The notes below the pieces were generated by a model. That model did no database searches, was not told the DNA's origin, and saw nothing but the letters and a program-made list of their open reading frames with translations. 64,000 bases of DNA from Pseudomaricurvus hydrocarbonicus (GTDB lineage: Bacteria; Pseudomonadota; Gammaproteobacteria; Pseudomonadales; Cellvibrionaceae), in NCBI RefSeq assembly GCF_011602365.1, contig NZ_JAAONZ010000001.1, forward strand, positions 62,001 to 126,000. The letters run 5' to 3'. The translations under genes were made by a program, and so were the position numbers. Positions 29,339 to 37,793 of this stretch are shown here, piece after piece (the stretch's first letter is position 1; each line of letters begins with the position of its first letter).

Positions 29339-31552
29339 ATGATATTTGGCCGCAAGAACCGCAAGCCGATTGTGATCCCTCAAAAAAAGGTTGCCGAGTG
29401 GAAGTACAGCACCTGTAACTATTGCTCTACAGGCTGTGCCATTGAAATTGGCCTCGGCGACGATGGCAAAGTGGTTACCAGTCGCGGACATGCCGGTGCT
29501 GACGTGAACCGAGGCAAGTTGTGCATTAAAGGCCTGCTGGAACACGAATTGTTCGAGTCTCCAGGTCGCGGTACCCAACCACTGATGAGAGACAAGTTCC
29601 ATCACGCCTTTCAGCCCGCCAGCTGGGACCAGGCCATGGACAAAACCGCCGACAAAATCAAGGAAATACAAACCAAATACGGCCGTGACGCCTTCGCCGT
29701 CGTCTCCACAGGCCAATTGCTAACCGAAGAATTTTATACCCTCGGCAAACTGGTTCGCGGCTGCATCGGCACCAACAATTACGACGGCAACACAACGCTG
29801 TGTATGGCCTCGGCAGTGTCCGGCTACAAGCGTTCCTTCGGTGCCGACGGCCCCCCGGGCTGCTATGGCGACTTCGAACACACCGAATGCTTGATGGCGT
29901 TTGGTTCCAACCTGCCCGAGCAACACCCCATCATTTACTGGCGCCTGAAAGAAGCCAAGGAAAAACGCAATTTCCCCCTGATTGTGGTTGACCCCCGCGT
30001 CACCATGCTGGCGCAGTTTGCGGACATTCACCTGCCCATTACTCCCGGGACAGACTGCGTTCTGATCAACTCCATGTTGCACGTGATCTTTAAAGAAGGC
30101 CTCGAAGATCGAGCTTACCTGGAAGCCCACACCAACAACCTCAGCGAATTGGAAGCCCTGGTTCTGGACAAGCGCTATGATCCCATCCATGCCCAGCACG
30201 AATGCGGCATCGATGAAGACCGCATTCGCACTGTGGCCCGCCTGTACGCCAACGCCGGGGCCGCCATGTCCATCTGGACCATGGGCATCAACCAAAGCAC
30301 CCACGGCTCGGACGGTGTCGCCAACATCAATAACCTGAACCTGTGCACCGGCAATATTGGCATCCCCGGCGGTACCAGCCTGTCCATCACCGGACAATGT
30401 AACGCCATGGGAACCCGGGAATGGTCCTCTTGCTCTGGCCTGCCCGGTTATCGCGTGCTGGAAAACGCAGAGCAGCGCCAGGAAATTGCTGACTTCTGGG
30501 GAATTGACCCCGAGTTCTTTCCGAAAAAACGCGGTCTGACCGAAACTGACATCTTCCCGGCCATTGAAACCGGAGAGATCAAAGGCCTGTGGTTGGTTGC
30601 CACCAACCCCATGACCTCCATGCCGAACACACCGCGCATCCGCAAGGCCATGGAAAAACTCGAATTTTTGGTGGTCCAGGATTGTTATGAGGATGTTGAA
30701 ACCAACCAGTATTCACACGTTTATTTGCCTGCGTCTGTGTGGGCGGAAAAAGAAGGCTGCCACACCAACACCGAACGCCGTGTGAATCTGGTGCGCAACG
30801 CCCTGCCATCTTACGCCGACTCCAAACCGGATTTCTGGATTTTCAACCAGATGGCCAAACGTTTTGACAACGGTCATGTCATTCACTTCCCGGACACTCC
30901 GGAAGGCGCGTTCGAAGAAATGAAAACGCTGTCGGTAGGCAGTGACCGCACGCTGGACATTTCCGGCATGAGCTACGACAAGATCGAGCAAGCGCGCGGC
31001 ATTCAGTGGCCCTACCGTGCCAGTGAGGAAGGCCGCAAAGGCCAGCAAGGCTTGCGCGGTGATCCACGTCTGTACACCGACGGCAAGTTCCAGACACCAA
31101 ACGGCAAAGCCAATTTGATCTGTGTTGACTTTGTGAACAATAACGAACAGCCCTGTGACGAATACCCTTTCTGGCTTAACAGTGGTCGTGTGGTGGAGCA
31201 TTTTCACACCCGTACCCGTACCGGCAAAATCGGCAACTGCAATAAATACAGCCCAACGCCCTACATGGAAATGAATCCTGACGCCGCTGAAGAGCTGGGC
31301 ATTCAGCATCAGCAATACGTGCGCCTGACCTCCCGTCGCGGTGACGCTGTAGTGATGGTGCAATTGACGCACCGGGTAGCGCGCAACGCAGTCTTTATTC
31401 CGTTCCATTTCCACGACTGCGTCAACCGACTGACTCTGGGGCTGCTTGATCCCTACTCACGCCAACCTGCGTTCAAGCAGTGTTCTGCGCGCATTGAGAA
31501 GGTAGACCAGCAAGAAGCCGCACGCCTTAACGCTGAACGCCGCGCGTTTTAA
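29339..31552 (+). CDS. Molybdopterin oxidoreductase of the NasA/NarB/NapA clade, lacking Tat signal
   Basis: 737-residue catalytic subunit binding bis-MGD and one [4Fe-4S] cluster. Cluster cysteines are Cys26, Cys29, Cys33 and Cys62 (STCNYCSTGC, GKLCIKG). The likely molybdenum ligand is Cys155 in TTLCMASAVSGYKRSFGADG, a motif of the assimilatory and periplasmic nitrate reductases; GINQSTHGSD, GQCNAMGTREW, SGLPGYR and VATNPMTSMPNT also fit that clade. The N-terminus (MIFGRKNRKPIVIPQKK) has no twin-arginine signal, so it should stay in the cytoplasm. Gene order with a ferredoxin-DmsC fusion 13 bases later indicates membrane attachment. Nitrate is the best guess for substrate, but another oxyanion is possible. 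Confidence 0.9.
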   Translation: MIFGRKNRKPIVIPQKKVAEWKYSTCNYCSTGCAIEIGLGDDGKVVTSRGHAGADVNRGKLCIKGLLEHELFESPGRGTQPLMRDKFHHAFQPASWDQAMDKTADKIKEIQTKYGRDAFAVVSTGQLLTEEFYTLGKLVRGCIGTNNYDGNTTLCMASAVSGYKRSFGADGPPGCYGDFEHTECLMAFGSNLPEQHPIIYWRLKEAKEKRNFPLIVVDPRVTMLAQFADIHLPITPGTDCVLINSMLHVIFKEGLEDRAYLEAHTNNLSELEALVLDKRYDPIHAQHECGIDEDRIRTVARLYANAGAAMSIWTMGINQSTHGSDGVANINNLNLCTGNIGIPGGTSLSITGQCNAMGTREWSSCSGLPGYRVLENAEQRQEIADFWGIDPEFFPKKRGLTETDIFPAIETGEIKGLWLVATNPMTSMPNTPRIRKAMEKLEFLVVQDCYEDVETNQYSHVYLPASVWAEKEGCHTNTERRVNLVRNALPSYADSKPDFWIFNQMAKRFDNGHVIHFPDTPEGAFEEMKTLSVGSDRTLDISGMSYDKIEQARGIQWPYRASEEGRKGQQGLRGDPRLYTDGKFQTPNGKANLICVDFVNNNEQPCDEYPFWLNSGRVVEHFHTRTRTGKIGNCNKYSPTPYMEMNPDAAEELGIQHQQYVRLTSRRGDAVVMVQLTHRVARNAVFIPFHFHDCVNRLTLGLLDPYSRQPAFKQCSARIEKVDQQEAARLNAERRAF

Positions 31553-31565
31553 TCCGGGGAAAAAC

Positions 31566-33575
31566 ATGAACGATCAATTGAAAGAAAGCATTTTAAATAC
31601 CAGTAACACCGTTGATGTGGTTGAGGTGTTCGACCCCCGTGACATGACACCGGTGGTCAAGCCCGAAGACGCTGCCGCAGCAAGCCATTGGGAAGTGCGC
31701 ACCCAGGAACAGCCTTACGCTTTTTTAAGCGATAAAAAAGTCGATGAGGCCAACCGCTACGGCCAGAAAATCGATCTGGTGGACCTGACTGGCCTGCCGG
31801 CAAACCGCTCCATGTTCATCAATGACAATCCCGAGGTGGGCGTCAACCCCAATCGCAACAAGCAGCACGGTTTCTTCTTTACTGCCGACAACTGTATTGG
31901 TTGTCACGCCTGTGAGGCGGCCTGTAGCGAAAAGAACGAAAACCCGGCTCACCTGGCTTTCCGCTCGGTGGGTTATGTAGAAGGCGGCAGCTACCCCGAC
32001 TACAAGCGCATGAACATCTCCATGGCCTGTAACCACTGCGACAACCCGGTCTGCCTGAAAGGTTGCCCGACCCGCGCCTACACCAAACACGCCGAATACG
32101 GCGCAGTGCTGCAGGATCCCGAGACCTGCTTTGGCTGTGGCTACTGCACCTGGGTCTGTCCTTACAACGCCCCACAGCTCGACCCCATTAAAGGTCAGGT
32201 TTCCAAATGCAACATGTGCGTGGATCGCTTGGAAGTGGGTCTCAAACCTTCCTGCGTATCTGCCTGTGTCGGTAACGCACTGGACTTCGGCGTTATTGAA
32301 AACGTACCGGAGAACCGCGAACAGGCGAAAACGTCGATCCCGGGATTCCCGACACCAGAAATCACCCACCCGAACATTCGTTTCCAGCAGACACGTACCA
32401 TGCCGGACGAAATGAAACGTACGGATTCCATGCCGCTCAAATACCACAAGGAAGAGGACGGCTCCTACACGCCGATGGTGGACCAGAAAAAAGGCAAAAC
32501 CAAGCACTGGAATGTCGGGCGTTTGAGTTCACGGGAGAATCCGCTGGTCCTGTTCACCCTCGCCATGCAGGCGGTAATGGGCGCCTTTGCCCTGACCTTC
32601 CTCGGCGATCAGCTCCACATTGATGTTCTGAGTCAATTTAAAGCCAGCAGCATGTATGTTCCCCTGCTGATCGTTTGTCTGGTGATCGGCGGCGCCGGTA
32701 ATTTCATGTCGGCGATGCACCTGGGCAAGCCTCATCGTTTTTATCGGGGCTTCAACAACCTGCGCCATTCGCCCATGTCACGTGAGATTCTGGGTGTCGC
32801 CGGCTTTATGAGTACCCTGGGGTTGCACATATTGTTCTCCTTACCTGCCAATGACATGTTCCAATCGCTGTACAATGGGGTGATCGGCAGCGACATCGGC
32901 GACCTGATTCCCATGACAACCTCAGCCACCATCGCCACCGTGTTTGGCTATTTGTGCATTGCTTTCACCCTGTTCGCCCTTTACTACATGACCCGCTGCT
33001 ACCGCATTGAGGCCCGCCCATTCTGGAACCATTATCAGGTGAGCACCTCCTTTGTGGGCAACTTGCTGTCGCTGGGTTCCTTGCTCGGCGGCGGCGCAGT
33101 GATTGCCACGCTGGCGCTTGGCGGTTTCGACATTCAGGCTGCCCTGGTGATCTGCGGGGCTCTGGTGACGCTGGGGATTGCCCTGGAAGGCTTTGGCCTG
33201 GTTGGTCACCATCGCGACATGTCGAAAGCCAGCCACGAGGGCGCGGCGTCTCACTACATCCAGTGCACCACGTTCGGCAAAACCTACATGCTGCGCAATG
33301 TCCTGTTGAGCGTGAACCTGCTGGCCGCTCTGGTGCTGACGTCAGGCGTCTTTGGCGATGCATTCAGTGACTCTCTGGCACTGGCTGGCTGGGGTCTGGT
33401 CAGTGTGACACTGATCGGCACCTGCCTGGTCAGCCGCGCCCTGTTCTACGTCCTGGTCGTCCCCACCACCATGCCAGGCGCCTTCTTCTGGAAGAACAAG
33501 GGCTTTGAAGAACATGCTCGGGATATTGGTCTGGCGAACATGCCACAGGTAGGGGTTGTCCCCAACCTGCATTGA
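31566..33575 (+). CDS. Ferredoxin-DmsC fusion: electron-transfer and membrane-anchor subunit
   Basis: 669 residues combining what are usually two subunits. After a ~100-residue N-terminal extension, four cysteine groups bind four [4Fe-4S] clusters: CIGCHACEAAC (110-120), CNHCDNPVCLKGCP (155-168), CFGCGYCTWVCP (188-199) and CNMC...CVSAC (215-234). From about residue 325 follow eight predicted membrane helices of DmsC/YnfH type, which oxidise quinol. It is cotranscribed with the upstream molybdoenzyme. Together they would pass electrons from quinol to a cytoplasmic molybdenum site. DmsB and DmsC are separate genes in classical DMSO reductases; the fused form and the cytoplasmic partner are the notable points. 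Confidence 0.88.
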   Translation: MNDQLKESILNTSNTVDVVEVFDPRDMTPVVKPEDAAAASHWEVRTQEQPYAFLSDKKVDEANRYGQKIDLVDLTGLPANRSMFINDNPEVGVNPNRNKQHGFFFTADNCIGCHACEAACSEKNENPAHLAFRSVGYVEGGSYPDYKRMNISMACNHCDNPVCLKGCPTRAYTKHAEYGAVLQDPETCFGCGYCTWVCPYNAPQLDPIKGQVSKCNMCVDRLEVGLKPSCVSACVGNALDFGVIENVPENREQAKTSIPGFPTPEITHPNIRFQQTRTMPDEMKRTDSMPLKYHKEEDGSYTPMVDQKKGKTKHWNVGRLSSRENPLVLFTLAMQAVMGAFALTFLGDQLHIDVLSQFKASSMYVPLLIVCLVIGGAGNFMSAMHLGKPHRFYRGFNNLRHSPMSREILGVAGFMSTLGLHILFSLPANDMFQSLYNGVIGSDIGDLIPMTTSATIATVFGYLCIAFTLFALYYMTRCYRIEARPFWNHYQVSTSFVGNLLSLGSLLGGGAVIATLALGGFDIQAALVICGALVTLGIALEGFGLVGHHRDMSKASHEGAASHYIQCTTFGKTYMLRNVLLSVNLLAALVLTSGVFGDAFSDSLALAGWGLVSVTLIGTCLVSRALFYVLVVPTTMPGAFFWKNKGFEEHARDIGLANMPQVGVVPNLH

Positions 33576-33603
33576 TACGCCAAACACCTGCCCTACCATC
33601 ATT

Positions 33604-33637
33604 GCGTTAACCGACCCGACTCCCGGCCGGTTAACGC
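33604..33637. terminator. Hairpin terminator after the molybdoenzyme operon
   Basis: GCGTTAACCG and CGGTTAACGC form a perfect 10-bp stem with a 14-base loop, followed by TTTATA, 28 bases past the fusion-gene stop. It separates the operon from the small gene at 33679. Confidence 0.65.
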
Positions 33638-33678
33638 TTTATACTCCATACCCATTCACAACCTCAGGTGCCCTGCCC

Positions 33679-34059
33679 ATGACGTTAACAGACCTGCTTA
33701 ATAAAACCTGCCTCATTGGCCTGAGTTATTTCGACCTGGATGGTGAACTGTTGAAACGATCTCAGCTCTGCGGCACCGTCATCGGCAGCGATGCAGAGGA
33801 AGGCATATCCGTCAATTTACAGGGAAAAGCCGCACCCGCGGGTGAAAAGGAGCCAGTGTTTATCCTGCCGCCCACGCTCAGCGCCTGGTTTACGGCACCA
33901 CCCGGACACTACCGAAATCCGGAAAGCGGCGTGGACATTAAAAACCCCGACTACCTGGTGACCTGGGATATTTACAAAACTAAAAAAGATACGCCCGAAG
34001 GTGAGCATGAATGGTGGGAATGGGTACCGCGTACGGTAGCACCTCAGGTGGGCAGCTAA
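33679..34059 (+). CDS. Hypothetical protein, 126 residues
   Basis: ATG 33679 follows AGGTG at usable distance; the frame extends upstream into the fusion gene end but that start has no support. The product begins MTLTDLLNKTCLIGLSYFDL and is mainly polar beta-type sequence with a Pro-rich middle (FILPPTLSAWFTAPPGHY) and Trp-rich end (EHEWWEWVPR). No signal peptide or membrane helix. I recognise no family with a known function. Codon use looks like its neighbours. It lies past a terminator, so it is probably separate from the molybdoenzyme operon. Confidence 0.7.
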   Translation: MTLTDLLNKTCLIGLSYFDLDGELLKRSQLCGTVIGSDAEEGISVNLQGKAAPAGEKEPVFILPPTLSAWFTAPPGHYRNPESGVDIKNPDYLVTWDIYKTKKDTPEGEHEWWEWVPRTVAPQVGS

Positions 34060-34125
34060 ACCGGCTCAAGGGTGAAAAATCCACGAAACCTCAAGATCAC
34101 TGGTCAGCAGCAGCCTTTGCCCCCC

Positions 34126-34169
34126 AGTTACAGTTGTAATTACGGTTACAGTTACAGTTACAACTACAA
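34126..34169. repeat. Hexanucleotide repeat at the DUF3237 stop codon
   Basis: On the minus strand the gene end reads TTG TAG TTG TAA CTG TAA CTG TAA CCG TAA: a degenerate six-base repeat in which every second codon in frame is a stop. Confidence 0.8.
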
Positions 34170-34607
34170 GTGCATCCGATAAATCACGATATTGACGGAA
34201 CCATCGGCCAGATTGGGCTGGAGCGTACCGACAAACACACCGTAATTCAGCCACTCGTACTCGCCCTCGGGAGCAATGAAGCGAGGCGTCGTTAACACCA
34301 CCGGTGCAGCTCCGGGTTGGTCCCCGTCAATCAGCGTCACGCCACTGTTGTAGACCTGGATAATGGTGCCATCGCTGGTCTTAATGGCGTAGCGGGCATC
34401 CACCACCACACGGCCATCGTCTTTCATAATCGCCCAATCGGCGCCACCGGGCATCACTTCACCGCTGAGTTTCTCCCCGCGTATCGCGCCACCCGTGATG
34501 GCAATCATCATGGCATTGCCGCCGTCGCGGCGACCAATGGGCGTTGGCAGTTCGCACGTCACCTGAAGTTCAAAAACGGGCTCAGCCCTGGGGATCGAAT
34601 AGCTCAT
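34164..34607 (-). CDS. DUF3237 domain protein
   Basis: 147 residues from ATG 34607, chosen because AGGTG lies six bases upstream. The protein is a small beta-barrel-type DUF3237 member: PVFELQVTCELPTPIG, GGAIRGEKLSGEVMPGGADW, VVVDARYAIKTSDG, PRFIAPEGEYEWLN and a final VNIVIYRMHL are the conserved blocks. No catalytic role has been established for the family. Transcribed towards the unknown gene at 33679. The stop codon begins a six-base tandem repeat. Confidence 0.9.
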   Translation of the reverse strand: MSYSIPRAEPVFELQVTCELPTPIGRRDGGNAMMIAITGGAIRGEKLSGEVMPGGADWAIMKDDGRVVVDARYAIKTSDGTIIQVYNSGVTLIDGDQPGAAPVVLTTPRFIAPEGEYEWLNYGVFVGTLQPNLADGSVNIVIYRMHL

Positions 34608-34726
34608 CAAACACACCTAAACAGCAGTGATGGAGAATACCCACTCAGCATAGAACACATGCTCCGCGCTCGTAAATATTGTCCTGTCGATTTGAAAACC
34701 CAGGGCCCGTGACACTGACCAACCGC

Positions 34727-35902
34727 TTATAAAACCTGTCCGATCGATTCAGCCAGATACATCAGGTTTGATTGATTAATGCCGGCGAGATTGATGCGGC
34801 TGGAGCCCACCATATACACACTAAAGTCGGTTTTTAAGCGTTCAACCTGAGTTTCATTCAAGCCCAGGAATGAAAACATGCCACGCTGGCGAGGAATAAA
34901 ACTGAAGTCGCCATAGGGCACCAAAGCCGCCGCCAGGTTTTCGCGCAATTGTTTGATCCGTATTCGCATCCCGGCCAGTTCCCCTTCCCATTGCTGGCGA
35001 AGTTCGGCATCAGTCAGGATCGTGGCAACCAGCGCCGCTCCGTGGGAAGGTGGCATGGAATAGATACCCCTTGCGACACTTTGCATCTGGCCAAACGTGT
35101 TCGCGGCGGCTGAAACCGTACTGCCAACAACAGACAGCGCGCCGACGCGCTCGCGGTATAAGCCAAAGTTTTTAGAGCAGGAACTGGCAACCAGCATTTC
35201 GGGTACGGCATCAGCCAGCAAGCGCAAGCCCTGAGCATCGTCGTTTAACCCCTCGCCAAAACCCTGATACGCCAGGTCGACAAATGGGGTAAATCCCTGT
35301 TTATTGGCCAAATCGGCAATCGCCTGCCAATGCTCCAGGGTCAAATCGGTGCCACAGGGGTTGTGGCAACATCCGTGCAACAACACCAGATCACCGGCCG
35401 GCACCTGCGCCAGACAGGCCAGCATGCCCTCGACATCCAGGCTTTGTGTGTCTGCCTGATAATAGGGGTATTCTTTAATTTTCAGGCCGGCACTGGACAG
35501 CAAAGGAATATGATTGGCCCAGGTCGGGCGGCTCACCCAAATGGTTGCACCCGGCGCTGCCCGCACAATCACCTCGGCAGCCACCCTTAATGCCCCACAC
35601 CCACCCGGCGTTTGCAGGGTTTTTAAGCGGTCTAGCTGTGGGCTGTCTGCCCCAAAAATCAATTTTTGAATTTCCGTGTTGAACACCACATCGCCTGCGG
35701 GGCTCTGGTACGCTTTGGTGGTTTCCTGCGCATGGCATCGCACCTGTGCGGCCGTCACGCTCTGGAGAACCGGCGTGTTGCCCGCCTCATCCTTATAAAC
35801 ACCTACGCCTAAATCCACTTTGTGGGGGTTGGTATCTTGCTGATAGGCCAGTGACAATCCCAGTATGGGGTCGGTAGCGAGTGGCTCGAACTGCTCAAAC
35901 AT
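34727..35902 (-). CDS. Aspartate/aromatic amino acid aminotransferase (class I)
   Basis: 391-residue PLP enzyme of the AspC/TyrB family that transfers amino groups to 2-oxoglutarate. Conserved elements: DPILGLSLAYQQDTNPHKVDLGVGVYKDE at the N-terminus in three blocks, TPGGCGALRV, HGCCHNPCGTDLT (Asn that contacts PLP), FVDLAYQGFG, and the PLP-lysine in SSCSKNFGLYRERVG near residue 243. The C-terminal RINLAGIN contains the substrate-carboxylate Arg. GAGG precedes the start. An Lrp-family regulator is encoded divergently 154 bases away and is a likely controller. Confidence 0.94.
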   Translation of the reverse strand: MFEQFEPLATDPILGLSLAYQQDTNPHKVDLGVGVYKDEAGNTPVLQSVTAAQVRCHAQETTKAYQSPAGDVVFNTEIQKLIFGADSPQLDRLKTLQTPGGCGALRVAAEVIVRAAPGATIWVSRPTWANHIPLLSSAGLKIKEYPYYQADTQSLDVEGMLACLAQVPAGDLVLLHGCCHNPCGTDLTLEHWQAIADLANKQGFTPFVDLAYQGFGEGLNDDAQGLRLLADAVPEMLVASSCSKNFGLYRERVGALSVVGSTVSAAANTFGQMQSVARGIYSMPPSHGAALVATILTDAELRQQWEGELAGMRIRIKQLRENLAAALVPYGDFSFIPRQRGMFSFLGLNETQVERLKTDFSVYMVGSSRINLAGINQSNLMYLAESIGQVL

Positions 35903-36056
35903 AGTATAACCTCAAGGCAACTGCCGAAATTTAGGCGCGTATTATAAAGAAAACAGCGGCTTGGATTGAAGGACTCAAATTGAAACCTATAATGTCTTAA
36001 TAGCCCATTATATTCCAACCCTAACAATGCATTGGGCCATCAAAAGAGATGTGATT

Positions 36057-36542
36057 ATGTCAGATGGACACCAGCTTGATGATTTCGACATGAAAATCCT
36101 CAAAGCCCTGCAGGAAAACGCCGACTATTCCATGAATGAGCTCGGTGATTTGGTGGGGTTATCACACACACCTTGTTGGCGGAGAATTAAACGACTGGAA
36201 GCAGAGGGTTTCATCAAGGGTAAGGTCACCTTATTGGAGGCCTCCAAGCTCAACCTCAGCGTCACTGTTCACGCCTACATAACCATTAAAAACCACGATG
36301 AAAGCTCTTTGAATGCGTTTGAATCTGCCGTATTGGCGGTGAAAGAGGTGGTAGAGTGCTACTCCACCACCGGGGATAAAGATTACTTACTGCGGGTGGT
36401 CGTCAATAGCGTTGATCACTATGAACAACTCCTGAAACAAACCTTGGTACACCTGCCCAATCTGGATTCAGTCAACTCCACCTTTGCCCTGAAGCAGGTT
36501 AAGTACACCACGGCCCTGCCACTGGACTCTATCCGGCGCTGA
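36057..36542 (+). CDS. Lrp/AsnC-family transcriptional regulator
   Basis: 161 residues from ATG 36057 (MSDGHQLDDFDMKIL); the ATG ten codons earlier lacks family similarity. The helix-turn-helix is DFDMKILKALQENADYSMNEL with GLSHTPCWRRIKRLEAEG; the C-terminal RAM domain (VTVHAYITIKNH, VVECYSTTGDKDYLLRV, STFALKQVKYTTALPL) binds amino acids. This is closer to the Lrp group that controls amino acid catabolism. Divergent from an aromatic/aspartate aminotransferase gene, which suggests local control of that gene. Confidence 0.93.
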   Translation: MSDGHQLDDFDMKILKALQENADYSMNELGDLVGLSHTPCWRRIKRLEAEGFIKGKVTLLEASKLNLSVTVHAYITIKNHDESSLNAFESAVLAVKEVVECYSTTGDKDYLLRVVVNSVDHYEQLLKQTLVHLPNLDSVNSTFALKQVKYTTALPLDSIRR

Positions 36543-36652
36543 GGCTTTTGTGCCAGTAATGACGCTGTGCCGAAGGAGCCTTTCCTGCGGCTGAAGGCTC
36601 CTTTCAGCCTCCAAACACCCAATCAGGCTAAAGACACTCTGCAGGACCTTCA

Positions 36653-37177
36653 TCAGCGCATAGAAGCCGGAAGCTGCTCAATCACTGCGGCCATGGCGTC
36701 TTCCTGAGACAAGCCCGCGCAATTGACAGTAATGTCAGCGTATTGCCGATAGAGCTGGCGTCGCTCCTCAAACAAAGATTCAAAACTCTGCCCCGGACGT
36801 TTGGCAATGCCCCTTGAATCGTAATCGTGGATACGGCGCCGAAGTTCGTCCAGGGCCACATCCAGATAGACCACCGGCCCATAGGTTTTGAGATGATCCA
36901 TGCCTTTGGCGCTGTACACGGCACTGCCACCTGTCGCGACAATATGATTGTCAAAATCACAACTCAGTAACGTATCTTCTTCCAACTGGCGCAACGCCAG
37001 GTAGCCCTGTTCATCCAGCACTTGCTGCAGGGTTGCGTGCGATCTCAATTGTATCAACAGATCGGTATCCACAAAGTCTTTGGCAAGGGCTTTCGCCAAC
37101 ATCACACCGAGTGTGCTTTTACCGGCTCCCGGCATCCCTACCAAAATTATGCTGCCATTCGAATTTTCACCCGACAT
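36653..37177 (-). CDS. Shikimate kinase-like protein
   Basis: 174 residues. ATG 37177 has a strong GGAGG eight bases upstream, better than the GTG at 37186. The P-loop GMPGAGKSTLGVMLA, the DTDLLIQ segment, ALRQLEEDTLL and the lid region RRQLYRQYADITVN match AroK-type kinases. The Gly-rich motif that is usually GGG reads ATGGSAVYS, so the substrate loop is slightly changed. It lies apart from aroB, unlike the main housekeeping aroK of many relatives, so this may be a second copy with another small substrate. Phosphorylation of shikimate is the best guess. Confidence 0.82.
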   Translation of the reverse strand: MSGENSNGSIILVGMPGAGKSTLGVMLAKALAKDFVDTDLLIQLRSHATLQQVLDEQGYLALRQLEEDTLLSCDFDNHIVATGGSAVYSAKGMDHLKTYGPVVYLDVALDELRRRIHDYDSRGIAKRPGQSFESLFEERRQLYRQYADITVNCAGLSQEDAMAAVIEQLPASMR

Positions 37178-37563
37178 ACTGACCACCTCCGAGAACGAAA
37201 CAAGAATTATAACGAAAACAAGCAGTTATGCGTAAGCCATTTTCCGCACCCCACAGACCTCTTGAATCGATACCCAAAAACCGCACAAGAAATACTTGCA
37301 ACCTTAAATTCTACTGCTAGGATCGGAGTTGAGAGATTCTGGTTTCGCGCCTGCGCAACTTTTACAAATGGTCATATTTCTCTTGAATGTGTTTATCAGA
37401 AAGAAGAAAGATTAGTTGGTCAATGAAAAGCCGCACAGTAATTATGATGAATTCGTCAAACCGCCATTCGGCACCTTCTTGTCAGTCTCGTCATATGCCC
37501 CGCCTGATTTTCCTCGCTCAATCCCTTTCGGGGGCCCTATTAAAACAGTTTGAGATCTAAGTT
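37178..37563. other. Region upstream of the cold-shock gene
   Basis: No gene is recognised. A promoter-like pair (37296-37323) would give the cold-shock mRNA a leader of about 230 bases, in line with the long structured leaders known for cspA-type genes. Confidence 0.4.
37296..37323 (+). promoter_or_regulatory. Candidate sigma-70 promoter of the cold-shock gene
   Basis: TTGCAA (-35) and TAGGAT (-10) are separated by 16 bases. The match is moderate, and the assignment rests on position upstream of the csp gene. Confidence 0.3.
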
Positions 37564-37773
37564 ATGTCTACAACACACACTGGACAAGTGAAATGGTTTA
37601 ATGAATCTAAAGGATTTGGTTTTATCGAACAGGAATCCGGACCTGACGTATTTGTCCACTTCAGTGCCATCCAAGGCAGTGGTTTTAAAACTTTGGCTGA
37701 AGGGCAAAAGGTCACCTTCAATGTCACTGATGGTCAAAAAGGGCCTCAGGCAGAGAATGTAGTACCGCTATAA
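37564..37773 (+). CDS. Cold-shock domain protein (CspA family)
   Basis: 69-residue single cold-shock domain. RNP1 reads SKGFGFIE and RNP2 VFVHFSAI; the flanking GQVKWFNE and final [10 protein letters not shown] are typical. Such proteins bind single-stranded RNA and DNA and melt mRNA structure, with cold or growth-phase control in many species. The stop codon lies in a 13-base tandem duplication (37761-37786). Copy-specific function cannot be assigned. Confidence 0.96.
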   Translation: MSTTHTGQVKWFNESKGFGFIEQESGPDVFVHFSAIQGSGFKTLAEGQKVTFNVTDGQKGPQAENVVPL

Positions 37774-37793
37774 AGTACCGCTATACGCTATAA
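37761..37793 (+). repeat. Tandem duplication across the csp stop codon
   Basis: AGTACCGCTATAA (37761-37773, ending in the stop codon) is followed directly by AGTACCGCTATA and a partial CGCTATAA. The 3' end of the gene has been duplicated downstream. Confidence 0.8.
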
